Position numbers and translations under genes: made by a program
In this document: positions 1 through 6,835 of the stretch, piece after piece
Position numbering within the stretch: the stretch's first letter is position 1
Layout of the letters: every line of letters starts with the position of its first letter
Assembly: GCA_002711555.1 (NCBI GenBank)
Contig: PARQ01000025.1
Location: 8,880 to 19,069 of the forward strand
DNA from: Rhodospirillaceae bacterium
Lineage (GTDB): Bacteria > Pseudomonadota > Alphaproteobacteria > UBA8366
Reading direction: 5' to 3'
Length of the DNA: 10,190 nt
Notes under the pieces: generated by a model
The model's database searches: none
Told to the model about the DNA's origin: nothing
Seen by the model: only the letters and a program-made list of their open reading frames with translations

Positions 1-2
1 CT

Positions 3-818
3 ATCAAAAATCTGTTCGGCGACATTAATCCAAAGAGTGACACGCCAGATGGACAGGACAAAAACCGTGGGGGTGGCTTAAACTTAGGAAAAACGGTTGG
101 AAAAGTTTTTGACGCCCACCACAACACTATTCTCGGTCCGATGGGGAGATATTACTTGGGCAGGAAGCTTTCAGCGCATGTGTTGGGGCGTTACGCTACC
201 CTGCCGCAAAGCGATTTGCGTACAAAATATGTTCGGAGCATCGTTTTGACATTGCTAGCAGCAAGTAACTATGCCGGCAATCATAAAGAGCCGCTGGTTA
301 TTATTTTGCGCGATAAGAGCGTTATCAACGCGTTTTCTGCACCCGGTAATTTCGTTTTCATTTCAACAGGAATGTTAGACTTTGTTCAGAATGAAGACGA
401 ATTAGCTTTTGTCCTCGCCCACGAAGTGGCTCATGTAGAGTTGGACCATGGATTGAATGCTGTTAAATCAAAGCAGGGCACTGACCTTGTGAAAGACGTT
501 GCTGGTAATGCTTTCCCTGGCTTGGGGGGAGTCCTTGGGAATATGATGGGCTACATGGAAAATGGTTTTAGTGCTGACTTGGAGGGAGAAGCTGATCGGC
601 GTGGTGCGGAGCTCGCCGCCAAAGCAGGGTACAATGCAAGGGCTGGCGTAAACGTGATCCGGCGTCTTGAAAAATCGCATGGACATCAGCACGCGAAGGG
701 TTATCCAAAGGATCGAACCTCCATTGTAGCAAGGGTAGCGAATTCATCCTCTCAAGTTCCGGAAAAATTAGTGCAAACAAGATCGAGACGTTTTGATGAA
801 ATCATCAGAAACAGATGA
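3..818 (+). CDS. M48 family zinc metalloprotease, 5' end cut off by the window
   Basis: A zinc endopeptidase of the M48 family (BepA/YggG/Oma1-like), expected to degrade misfolded envelope proteins. The frame is open to the left edge; the first ATG, at 141, lies inside conserved sequence (ILGPMGRYYLGRKLSAHVLG), so the true start is outside the window. Counting from that ATG, the zinc/catalytic motif HEVAH is at residues 94-98 and the third ligand is probably Glu148 in DLEGEADRRG, followed by the AGY segment usual after it. The region before HExxH (NAFSAPGNFVFISTGML) is typical M48. The C-terminal His-Pro loop of BepA-type enzymes appears as GYPKDR, with Tyr in place of His. No TPR domain follows; the protein stops at residue 225 and the next gene, overlapping by 23 bases, encodes a TPR protein. 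Family call is firm; substrate and exact subgroup are not known. Confidence 0.9.
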   Translation: MKNLFGDINPKSDTPDGQDKNRGGGLNLGKTVGKVFDAHHNTILGPMGRYYLGRKLSAHVLGRYATLPQSDLRTKYVRSIVLTLLAASNYAGNHKEPLVIILRDKSVINAFSAPGNFVFISTGMLDFVQNEDELAFVLAHEVAHVELDHGLNAVKSKQGTDLVKDVAGNAFPGLGGVLGNMMGYMENGFSADLEGEADRRGAELAAKAGYNARAGVNVIRRLEKSHGHQHAKGYPKDRTSIVARVANSSSQVPEKLVQTRSRRFDEIIRNR

Positions 819-2481
819 GCAATCCTCCGAACAAACAATACAAGAGTTGCTAACGGTACAAGCCCGTTCATTACGACGGCTTGAAAATCATTTTGCGCCA
901 GAGGTCGTTGAGGAACAAGAACGCCGTAGGTTCCAGAAAGTTCGTTCTTTGTGTGTTCGATTAACTTCTTTAATTGCTCTACTTGCAACAGCGATTGTGG
1001 GTGGTGGCGAAGGTGCAATTTATCTTAAGGAGTTATGGGAAAAACGCGCTACTGCCCAAAAATATGCAGAAGTCGGTGTACGGGTTTACTACGATGAAAA
1101 TAATATAAATATTGGTAAAGAATTTATTGGAAAGGCTCTTGAGCTAAGCCCCAACAACTCTGATTATTTGTACTTGGATGCATATATCGACGGTATGGCG
1201 GAAGTTCGAAGACTTCTCAACCTTGACCGCCCGTATACCGCTAGTGAGCTTGATGCGGCCCATAGAGCTATCGCTAAGTCCATACTTTTGGAGCAACAGG
1301 CTCCGCAAAAACCTGAAGCTTACATTTTACAAGGTCAGATTTACACAGCATTGCGTGAAAATGAGCGAGCAAAAAAAGCACTTTCAAAAGCAATGGTATT
1401 AGATCCGGATAACGATTTCGCAATAATGCGCCTTGGAGTGGTTGAATATGGAAGTGGACAGAGGGATAGGGCAGTCGAACTTTTTGATAAAGCTCTGAAA
1501 CTCAATAAAGAATCCAAATGGGCCCATTTGTGGAAGGGTATAATTTTTTCAGACGAAAAAAAGCTAGATTTGGCTAAGGCTTCCTTCAATGCGGCTCTCA
1601 ATATTGATCCACGTTTTGATCTGGCGCTTTATAATCTTGGATGGGTGGAGCTTAAAAATACAAAAAGAGACTATGCGGCGGCTGAAGCATTTTTTAGAAA
1701 AACACTTCGCGTAAATCCATCATATAAAGAAGCTTTTTATGGGATGGGAATGGTTTATGGGTATCAGAAACAGTATGAAGTGGCCCATAGGTACCTGTCA
1801 AAAGCGTTAAAAATAGATAAGGAGTTTTTAACGGCTTGGAAGTGGCGAGGGATCGTTAACTATGAAATGAACAAGCTCCAAGATGCGAAAGCGGATTTTA
1901 CGGCTGGCCTGGAACTTGATCCATCTAATGCAGATTTGTTCGTTCGTCGTGCCCGTGTTGCTATACTGTCTAAAAAGTTTGAAAACGCTCTATCAGACTT
2001 GATGTTTGCAAACAAGTTAGACAAACGGAATGCCAGAACATTTTTATATCTTGGTCAAGTCTATGAAGCCTTGGGTCAAATGGAGCCAGCGGTTGAAAGC
2101 CTTAATAAAGCATTATCCATTAACGAAAAATATAGTGAAGCGCATGCAGCGTTGGGGGGTGTTTATCGGAAACAAGGTGACAACAAAAAGGCAATTCAAT
2201 CTTATCAGAATGCTCTAAACGGTTCTTCTTACAGAAGAGAACGTTTCGCAATCCCAATGTCCCAGGTTTTGCGTGATTCAAAAAGGACTAATGAGGCATA
2301 TAAATTAATCAATAAATTGACACTCACGGTTCGTGACTCACCAGACTTGTGGTTCGCTCTATTTGAAACCGCTTTAAGTGTTGGTAAACAAACTCGCGCA
2401 AAGTCCGCATTTGTAGAATACCAAAAGTTATTACCGGGTTCTGACAAAATCGCATTGATGAGAAAGAAACTCAAAAGATAG
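796..2481 (+). CDS. Membrane-anchored tetratricopeptide repeat protein
   Basis: A 561-residue TPR protein of unknown specific role. Residues 1-50 are hydrophilic and charged (ERRRFQKVR just before the membrane), a single transmembrane segment runs about 53-75, and TPR repeats fill about 88-545. Clear repeat signatures include GQIYTALRENERAKKALSKAMVLDP, WKGIIFSDEKKLDLAKASF, LGWVELKN, GMGMVYGYQKQYEVAHRYLSKAL, YLGQVYEALGQ and LGGVYRKQGDNKKAIQSYQNAL (each shown in part of its length). The positive residues before the membrane segment suggest N-terminus inside, TPR array in the periplasm. I chose ATG 796; TTG at 793 directly before it is an alternative. The gene starts inside the M48 protease gene, so the two are probably translationally coupled. 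E. coli BepA carries M48 and TPR domains in one chain, so a protease-adaptor pair is a reasonable inference. Confidence 0.88.
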   Translation: MKSSETDEQSSEQTIQELLTVQARSLRRLENHFAPEVVEEQERRRFQKVRSLCVRLTSLIALLATAIVGGGEGAIYLKELWEKRATAQKYAEVGVRVYYDENNINIGKEFIGKALELSPNNSDYLYLDAYIDGMAEVRRLLNLDRPYTASELDAAHRAIAKSILLEQQAPQKPEAYILQGQIYTALRENERAKKALSKAMVLDPDNDFAIMRLGVVEYGSGQRDRAVELFDKALKLNKESKWAHLWKGIIFSDEKKLDLAKASFNAALNIDPRFDLALYNLGWVELKNTKRDYAAAEAFFRKTLRVNPSYKEAFYGMGMVYGYQKQYEVAHRYLSKALKIDKEFLTAWKWRGIVNYEMNKLQDAKADFTAGLELDPSNADLFVRRARVAILSKKFENALSDLMFANKLDKRNARTFLYLGQVYEALGQMEPAVESLNKALSINEKYSEAHAALGGVYRKQGDNKKAIQSYQNALNGSSYRRERFAIPMSQVLRDSKRTNEAYKLINKLTLTVRDSPDLWFALFETALSVGKQTRAKSAFVEYQKLLPGSDKIALMRKKLKR

Positions 2482-2580
2482 GCCCTTTGGTTCGCGTCTT
2501 CACAAAAAGTGCGCGATCAGATTTTTAAAGAGCCTCTATGTTTTTTTCCTATTTCGTTACATTCTGATATGTTTTTTGGT

Positions 2581-2585
2581 GGAGG
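2581..2585 (+). promoter_or_regulatory. Ribosome binding site deciding the hpsN-like start
   Basis: GGAGG lies 10 bases before ATG 2596. The frame is open back to a GTG at 2509, but that extension (29 residues rich in Phe and Pro) has no family resemblance, while the protein from 2596 begins MVIHLKKGK as HpsN-type proteins do. The Shine-Dalgarno sequence therefore supports 2596. Confidence 0.7.
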
Positions 2586-2595
2586 TTCAAGGGTT

Positions 2596-3909
2596 ATGGT
2601 TATTCATCTCAAAAAAGGAAAAGATAAAAGCGCGATTGCAAAGGATGACGCTGAGGTGCGCGAGGTTGTTGAGGGTATTATCAATGATATTGAGGCGCGC
2701 GGAGATATTGCGGTTCGAGAATTATCTCTAAAGTACGATGGGCTTGCGCCAAAAAAACTTTTCCTTGATGAGGATGATATTGCAGCTGCCCTTGCAAAGG
2801 TTTCCGCCAATGATCTCGATGATATAAAATTTGCTCAGACACAAATCCGTAATTTTGCAGAACTTCAGAAAGATTGTCTTCAGGACCTGGAAGTTGAGAC
2901 CCTTCCCGGCGTGATACTTGGGCACAAAAATGTCCCGATTAATGCGGTGGGTTGCTATGTCCCTGGTGGTAAGTATCCAATGGTTGCCTCTGCACATATG
3001 AGTGTCCTTACCGCGCAGGTGGCGGGGGTGACCAGGATAGTCGCTGCTGCCCCGCCTCAGAATGGGGAACCTCATCCTGCGCAAGTGGCAGCAATGCATT
3101 TGGCTGGGGCAAATGAAATTTTCTTAATTGGTGGTGTTCAAGCAGTCGCAGCTATGGCTTTGGGTACAGAAAGTATAAATGCTGTTGATATGCTAGTTGG
3201 ACCAGGCAATATGTACGTGGCCGAGGCAAAGCGACAGCTTTTTGGCCGCGTCGGAATTGATCTCCTTGCAGGCCCTACAGAGACACTTGTAATTGCAGAT
3301 GACAGCGCTGATCCGGAGGTGTGTGCAGTAGATTTGCTGGGCCAGGCAGAACATGGGCCTACCTCGCCGGCAACGTTACTCACAAATTCAAACGCATTAG
3401 CTCTAGACACTTTGAAAGAGGTTGAACGGCAGCTTGAAACAATGCCCACCGCTGAGGTGGCAGGACGAGCATGGGCTGACTTTGGTTCGGTAATTGTTTG
3501 TGACACAATAGAAGAGATGGTTGTTGAAGCAGATCAATTGGCATACGAGCACGTGCAAGTAATGACAAAAGATCCCGATTTTTTTGCAGAGAAGATGACG
3601 AATTACGGTGCACTATTCTTGGGAGTGCGTACTAATGTTTCGTACGGTGACAAAGTCATAGGCACAAACCATACGTTACCGACAGCAAGAGCGGCGCGCT
3701 ACACGGGAGGCCTTTGGGTCGGAAAATTTATGAAAACGTGCACCTACCAAAAGGTATTAACCGATGAGGCCTCTGCGATGATTGGAGGCTATTGTTCCCG
3801 TCTTTGTACCTTGGAGGGTTTTGCCGGTCATGCTGAGCAGGCAAATCTGCGGATAAGACGTTATGGTGGATCCAATATCGAACCTTACGGAGTGGCAACG
3901 AAACTATGA
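2596..3909 (+). CDS. hpsN: Histidinol dehydrogenase family enzyme, HpsN-like (sulfopropanediol dehydrogenase)
   Basis: A 437-residue, zinc- and NAD-dependent four-electron dehydrogenase of the HisD family. It most resembles HpsN, which oxidises (R)-2,3-dihydroxypropane-1-sulfonate (DHPS) to (R)-sulfolactate in the cytoplasm. HpsN-type signatures are the MVIHLKKGK start, [32 protein letters not shown], the [12 protein letters not shown] segment, IGTNHTLPT and [20 protein letters not shown]. HisD active-site residues are all present by motif: Gln250 and His253 (GQAEHGP), Glu318-His319 (YEHVQV), Asp352 (GDKVIGTNH) and His412 (GHAEQ). Length matches the family. No other his gene is in the window and the partner is an SDR, which argues against histidine biosynthesis. 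A 114-base gap separates it from the TPR gene, so it probably has its own promoter. HisD family is certain; the DHPS substrate is inferred from remembered similarity. Confidence 0.75.
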   Translation: MVIHLKKGKDKSAIAKDDAEVREVVEGIINDIEARGDIAVRELSLKYDGLAPKKLFLDEDDIAAALAKVSANDLDDIKFAQTQIRNFAELQKDCLQDLEVETLPGVILGHKNVPINAVGCYVPGGKYPMVASAHMSVLTAQVAGVTRIVAAAPPQNGEPHPAQVAAMHLAGANEIFLIGGVQAVAAMALGTESINAVDMLVGPGNMYVAEAKRQLFGRVGIDLLAGPTETLVIADDSADPEVCAVDLLGQAEHGPTSPATLLTNSNALALDTLKEVERQLETMPTAEVAGRAWADFGSVIVCDTIEEMVVEADQLAYEHVQVMTKDPDFFAEKMTNYGALFLGVRTNVSYGDKVIGTNHTLPTARAARYTGGLWVGKFMKTCTYQKVLTDEASAMIGGYCSRLCTLEGFAGHAEQANLRIRRYGGSNIEPYGVATKL

Positions 3910-4676
3910 GCACAGCTTTGCCTAAAATGCCCAGTTTCCGTTTGGATGGACGCCGTGCACTTGTAACGGGCGCAGGGCGTGGTATTGGTCGTGCTGCCAG
4001 TCTAGCTCTTGCTGAAGCTGGTGCTGATCTGTTTTTAGCAGCGCGGACAATCACTGAAGTGGAAAAAGTAGCCTCCGAAATTCATGAGGCTAATGGTAGC
4101 GCTAGAGCAATCTATCTCGATGTTACCGATACGTCAGCGGTGAAAGAAATGATGATGGAATTGGGGCCGTTCCAGATCCTGGTCAACAGCGCAGGAGGAA
4201 ATCGGCCACAAGAACTGCTGGATGTGTCAGAGGGAGATTTTGACTTAATTGCGAACCTAAACTTTAGAGCAGCCTTTTTTGTTGCCCAGAGCATGGCGGC
4301 TGGTTTGATTAAAGATGGCTTGCCAGGTTCGATTATTAATATTTCTTCGCAAATGGGCCATGTCGGGGGGCCCAAGCGAACAGTTTATTGCGCGACCAAA
4401 CATGCAATTGAGGGAGCGACAAAAGCAATGGCCTGGGAATTGGGAAAACATAATATCAGGGTGAATACACTTTGCCCAACGTTCATAAGAACGGCTATGG
4501 TAGAGGAAATTTTGGAAGATCCCGAGTTTCACAATTATGTCATAGGTAATATTGCACTCAAACGAATTGGAGAAGTTGAAGATATTATGGGTGCTGTAGT
4601 ATTCTTAGCATCCGATGCCTCGGCATTAATGACTGGCTCAGCTCTTGTCATTGATGGGGGTTGGACAGCAGTGTAG
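3906..4676 (+). CDS. Short-chain dehydrogenase/reductase (SDR), partner of the HpsN-like enzyme
   Basis: A 256-residue classical SDR, a cytoplasmic NAD(P)-dependent alcohol/ketone oxidoreductase. Motifs: cofactor-binding TGAGRGIG at 21-28, NSAG at 94-97 (usual form NNAG), catalytic Ser148 in NISSQ, Tyr161 and Lys165 in YCATK, and the C-terminal SALVIDGGW segment. AARTI near residues 46-50 follows the second beta strand; there is no acidic residue at its end, and an Arg there leans towards NADP, weakly. The ATG overlaps the stop of the HpsN-like gene as ATGA, so the two are translationally coupled. In the DHPS pathway, HpsO and HpsP interconvert the S and R forms of DHPS through a ketone; an SDR in that role would suit this position, but the substrate cannot be read from the sequence. 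Confidence 0.88.
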   Translation: MSTALPKMPSFRLDGRRALVTGAGRGIGRAASLALAEAGADLFLAARTITEVEKVASEIHEANGSARAIYLDVTDTSAVKEMMMELGPFQILVNSAGGNRPQELLDVSEGDFDLIANLNFRAAFFVAQSMAAGLIKDGLPGSIINISSQMGHVGGPKRTVYCATKHAIEGATKAMAWELGKHNIRVNTLCPTFIRTAMVEEILEDPEFHNYVIGNIALKRIGEVEDIMGAVVFLASDASALMTGSALVIDGGWTAV

Positions 4677-4789
4677 GAAAATTTAGGTTCCGGCCCAGAG
4701 ATCTTACCCTATCGCATATAGCTTTTGTAAGGCACTCGAATGGTTCAATTTATCTTAGATTGTGGTCCTACTTTGGAGCTACAGTGATA

Positions 4790-5797
4790 ATGCATGGTGG
4801 GACACTTCATAAGGTGTCAGTTGCCCCAATGATGGATTGGACTGATCGGCATTGTCGGTTCTTTTTGAGGCAATTTAGCCGGAATCTTTTATTGCACACG
4901 GAAATGATTACGACAGGTGCAATTCTGCATGGCAACTACAGACGGATACTCAGGTTTAATTCCGAGGAACAGCCTGTAGCGCTGCAACTCGGTGGTTCAA
5001 GCCCTAAAGAGCTCTCTGAATGTGCCCGCATCGGTTCTGATGCCGGTTATTGCGAAATTAATTTAAATGTTGGATGCCCAAGCAGCAGGGTCCAAGAAGG
5101 CAGGTTTGGAGCTTGTCTTATGAAGGAGCCCCAATTGGTTGGAGATTGTGTTGATGCAATGACTGGAGCAGTCGGCATACCTATCACTGTAAAAACACGT
5201 ATTGGCGTAGATGAGCAGCCCGAGGGTCCCGCTCTTGAGAATTTTATCGATACCGTTGCTCAGGCGGGATGCAAACGGTTTGTTATTCATGCGCGTAAAG
5301 CATTCCTTCAAGGACTTAGTCCACGGCAAAATAGAGAGGTGCCGCCGCTTAACTACCCTGTTGTATATGAATTGAAGAAAAGATTTTCAGATATTGATAT
5401 CGTAATAAACGGAGGAATCACTGACTGCGACCAGGGTAAAGTCCATCTTTCTTATGTTGATGGGATCATGTTTGGTAGGTCAGCGTACCAGAATTGTTTC
5501 ATGTTAAGCCAAGTTGACCAATGTTTTTACGGAGAAGATGGCGCAAATCTTACTAGGCATCAAATCGCTCAATCCATGATCCCTTACATTGCACACGCAA
5601 TCGAGGAGGGCATTTCTCTTATTGCAGTTACTAGGCACATGCTGAGCCTTTTCCACGGAGTACCTGGTGCTCGATTATGGAGACGAAACCTAAGCGTAAT
5701 GGCACGTAATCCAGATGCAACAGCTTGCCTTATTGAAGATACCCTTAATTCGATGCCGAATTCCGATCAAGAGCTATTTAAGCGAACAAAACAGTAA
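4790..5797 (+). CDS. dusA: tRNA-dihydrouridine(20/20a) synthase DusA
   Basis: An FMN- and NADPH-dependent enzyme that reduces uridine to dihydrouridine in the tRNA D-loop. The 335-residue protein has the DusA hallmark start VSVAPMMDWTDRHCRFFLRQ (8-27), TEMITTGAILHG (37-48), VALQLGG (63-69), NLNVGCPS with catalytic Cys96, VQEGRFGACLM (101-111), Lys135 in TVKTRIG, HARK (167-170), INGGI and the phosphate-binding GRSAYQ. The C-terminal tRNA-recognition helix contains RHMLSLFHGVPGARLWRR, characteristic of DusA rather than DusB or DusC. The frame extends back to TTG 4661, inside the SDR gene, but homology begins just after ATG 4790, and GGAG at 4775-4778 is well placed before it. The gap of 113 bases after the SDR gene holds no recognised terminator. 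It is convergent with gcrA. Confidence 0.93.
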   Translation: MHGGTLHKVSVAPMMDWTDRHCRFFLRQFSRNLLLHTEMITTGAILHGNYRRILRFNSEEQPVALQLGGSSPKELSECARIGSDAGYCEINLNVGCPSSRVQEGRFGACLMKEPQLVGDCVDAMTGAVGIPITVKTRIGVDEQPEGPALENFIDTVAQAGCKRFVIHARKAFLQGLSPRQNREVPPLNYPVVYELKKRFSDIDIVINGGITDCDQGKVHLSYVDGIMFGRSAYQNCFMLSQVDQCFYGEDGANLTRHQIAQSMIPYIAHAIEEGISLIAVTRHMLSLFHGVPGARLWRRNLSVMARNPDATACLIEDTLNSMPNSDQELFKRTKQ

Positions 5798-5835
5798 ACA
5801 CGTCAAATTACCTGTTTGTGTGGCCCAAATCAGAT

Positions 5836-5844
5836 CGTGGATAA
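5836..5844 (-). promoter_or_regulatory. DnaA-box-like 9-mer (one mismatch) between dusA and gcrA
   Basis: The minus strand reads TTATCCACG, one base from the DnaA box TTATCCACA. It sits in the 90-base gap between the convergent dusA and gcrA genes, where it would not act on a promoter. It is listed because three better matches lie within the next 850 bases. The gap shows no clear terminator hairpin. Confidence 0.3.
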
Positions 5845-5887
5845 ATCTCTCCTGTGAGTGAATGTGTAAGTATAGTAGCAGGCCGAA

Positions 5888-6235
5888 CTAACGATTAGCA
5901 GCAGCGTGTGCGGAATTTTCACTTTTCCTTCGGTACGCTGCAGTGCAATGATCCTCACAATACGGTCGACCATGTAATGCCGGTTTTCCACAAAAATGAA
6001 ATTCGGGGTCTCCAGGATCACCGATTGGCCACTGACACATGCGTTCACTGACAGCAGCCAAAGGAATCATTTTACGTTTAATGGGTGACGGGCGTGAGGA
6101 CAAACCAAGCCTATGAGCTTTGCCTATTACAGCGTTGCGGCTAACGCCGCCTAGCTTTTCGGCAATTTGACTTGCCGTTAGCCCATCGCCCCACAATTGT
6201 TTGAGCTGGTCCACACGTGTTTCGGTCCACTCCAT
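5888..6235 (-). CDS. gcrA: GcrA cell-cycle transcription regulator
   Basis: GcrA binds the RNA polymerase sigma-70 holoenzyme and activates promoters carrying methylated GANTC sites; with DnaA, CtrA and CcrM it drives the alphaproteobacterial cell cycle. The 115-residue protein has the N-terminal helix-turn-helix at about 2-45 (MEWTETRVDQLKQLW, LTASQIAEKLG, SRNAVIGKAHRLGL) and the C-terminal sigma-interacting segment at 67-102 (CQWPIGDPGDPEFHFCG, RPYCEDH, AYRR). Caulobacter GcrA is about 173 residues; the difference lies mostly in the linker, here only about 20 residues. I chose the ATG at 6235, where homology starts and where AGAGAGG (plus-strand 6241-6247) is a good ribosome site. An in-frame start at 6283 would add 16 basic residues unlike the family. 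Convergent with dusA; the upstream region has DnaA and GANTC sites. Confidence 0.92.
   Translation of the reverse strand: MEWTETRVDQLKQLWGDGLTASQIAEKLGGVSRNAVIGKAHRLGLSSRPSPIKRKMIPLAAVSERMCQWPIGDPGDPEFHFCGKPALHGRPYCEDHCTAAYRRKSENSAHAAANR
5984..5992 (+). promoter_or_regulatory. DnaA-box match inside the gcrA coding region
   Basis: TTTTCCACA fits the relaxed DnaA consensus TTWTNCACA. It lies opposite the C-terminal part of gcrA, at the codons of the GDPGDPEFHFCG segment, so its bases are also constrained by the protein. It may be chance; it counts only as part of the local cluster. Confidence 0.35.
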
Positions 6236-6319
6236 TCTGGCCTCTCTCGCTATGTTTTTACGCTTGCTGGCTCGTTCCAACATAAATAATAAAACTTATA
6301 CTCACGAACTAGATATTGC

Positions 6320-6393
6320 GGTTCCACTTGTATGGTTCCACAATCTGTTGAGAGCCGCTCCACCAAAACGCCCCTTTTGTGTTATGGCTCCAC
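6320..6393 (-). repeat. Four GTGGARCS 8-mer repeats in the gcrA leader/promoter
   Basis: On the minus strand GTGGAACC occurs at 6320-6327 and 6334-6341, GTGGAGCG at 6356-6363 and GTGGAGCC at 6386-6393. All are in the same orientation. Start-to-start distances moving towards gcrA are 30, 22 and 14 bases. The outermost copy abuts the candidate -10 and the rest would be in the untranslated leader. They could be binding sites for a regulator or a repeated leader-RNA motif; no known consensus was recognised. Confidence 0.5.
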
Positions 6394-6409
6394 TTTGCAG
6401 AATCGTCAA
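6381..6409 (-). promoter_or_regulatory. Candidate gcrA promoter flanked by GANTC sites
   Basis: On the minus strand, -35 TTGACG (6404-6409) is followed after 17 bases by -10 CATAAC (6381-6386). GANTC sites (GATTC on this strand) lie at 6415-6419, just upstream of the -35, and at 6400-6404, sharing one base with it on the spacer side. The expected start of transcription is near 6374, giving a leader of about 138 bases. A second possible -10, TATAAG at 6295-6300, lies closer to the gene but has no -35 partner I can see. The match is by eye. Confidence 0.45.
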
Positions 6410-6487
6410 TAATCGAATCTGTTAAAATACCAAAAAAAACCCTAAAAAACATTAGAAAAGCCCCGTTTGCGGCCTGAACTTATTGAC

Positions 6488-6496
6488 TTATCCACA
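6488..6496 (+). promoter_or_regulatory. Perfect DnaA box upstream of gcrA
   Basis: TTATCCACA is the strong (R1-type) DnaA binding sequence. It sits about 80 bases upstream of the candidate gcrA -35 and is enclosed by an inverted repeat, TTGAC at 6483-6487 and GTCAA at 6502-6506. In Caulobacter DnaA activates gcrA transcription, so a box here fits a direct DnaA input to gcrA. Confidence 0.6.
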
Positions 6497-6681
6497 GCAT
6501 TGTCAAAGCGGAAAATACAAACTTTAAAAGAAGCAATCAGACCCCACGAATAAAGGGCGCAACGAAATAATTGGATTCATTGGGTTTCTCTGTAGCGACT
6601 CGAAGATAAAAAGTTGGTTTTTATTTTGTTGGGCCAGTACTGAGAGCTATTTCGCAAATTTCACGAAAGGTAAAGGATATT

Positions 6682-6690
6682 TTTTCCACA
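6682..6690 (+). promoter_or_regulatory. Second DnaA-box match in the gcrA upstream region
   Basis: TTTTCCACA fits TTWTNCACA and is oriented like the perfect box at 6488-6496, about 194 bases away. It is noncoding here, in a T-rich run. Probably weaker than the R1-type box; function is inferred from sequence only. Confidence 0.4.
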
Positions 6691-6835
6691 AGTTAAGCAG
6701 TAGGTATAGTTTTATTTGTCTGTGTCCATTCAATTACAGTGATGAATAGGACCAATGCCATAAAGTAACCCGGTTGGAAAACCTCAAACCAAAATATCGA
6801 TGTTCTCTATGCTCGAGAAAGAGCTATTTTTTCCT

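Larger units (their letters stand above)
6236..6835. other. 600-base intergenic region upstream of gcrA
   Basis: No coding region is supported here; open frames in it are short and have no family resemblance. It is AT-rich with A and T runs (for example 6431-6460 and 6610-6630). It contains a candidate gcrA promoter, four GANTC sites (6400-6404, 6415-6419, 6574-6578, 6597-6601), two DnaA boxes (6488-6496, 6682-6690) and four GTGGARCS repeats (6320-6393). The right-hand half, about 6510-6835, is the untranslated region downstream of the DUF2794 gene, in which I see no clear terminator or RNA structure. A small RNA cannot be excluded. Confidence 0.6.

Noticed and set aside
2509..2595. N-terminal extension of the HpsN-like protein from GTG 2509
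   Set aside because: The 29 extra residues do not resemble the family, and GGAGG plus the MVIHLKKGK start support ATG 2596.
3138..3506. Long minus-strand open frame opposite the HpsN-like gene
   Set aside because: It is an antisense shadow of a well-conserved coding region, with no family resemblance; the same applies to similar frames opposite bamB, dusA and the TPR gene.
2596..3909. hisD of histidine biosynthesis
   Set aside because: Sequence signatures are of the HpsN type and there is no his gene nearby; the family's catalytic residues alone do not separate the two.
6455..6480. Minus-strand terminator around GCCGCAAACGGGGC
   Set aside because: The stem pairs only three bases cleanly and needs a bulge, and it is about 370 bases beyond the DUF2794 stop.
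6478..6506. Minus-strand promoter with -35 TTGACA at 6501-6506
   Set aside because: At spacings of 16-18 bases the -10 candidates (AATAAG, ATAAGT, TAAGTT) are poor.
6236..6690. Chromosomal replication origin
   Set aside because: DnaA boxes are few and spread out, there is no clear AT-rich 13-mer array, and no usual origin neighbour (hemE, parAB, gidA, dnaA). A regulatory role at gcrA explains them better.
6811..6834. Plus-strand hairpin GCTC-GAGAAA-GAGC followed by TATTTTTT
   Set aside because: The stem is only 4 bases, flanks do not pair and no plus-strand gene precedes it. On the minus strand the T-run is on the wrong side.
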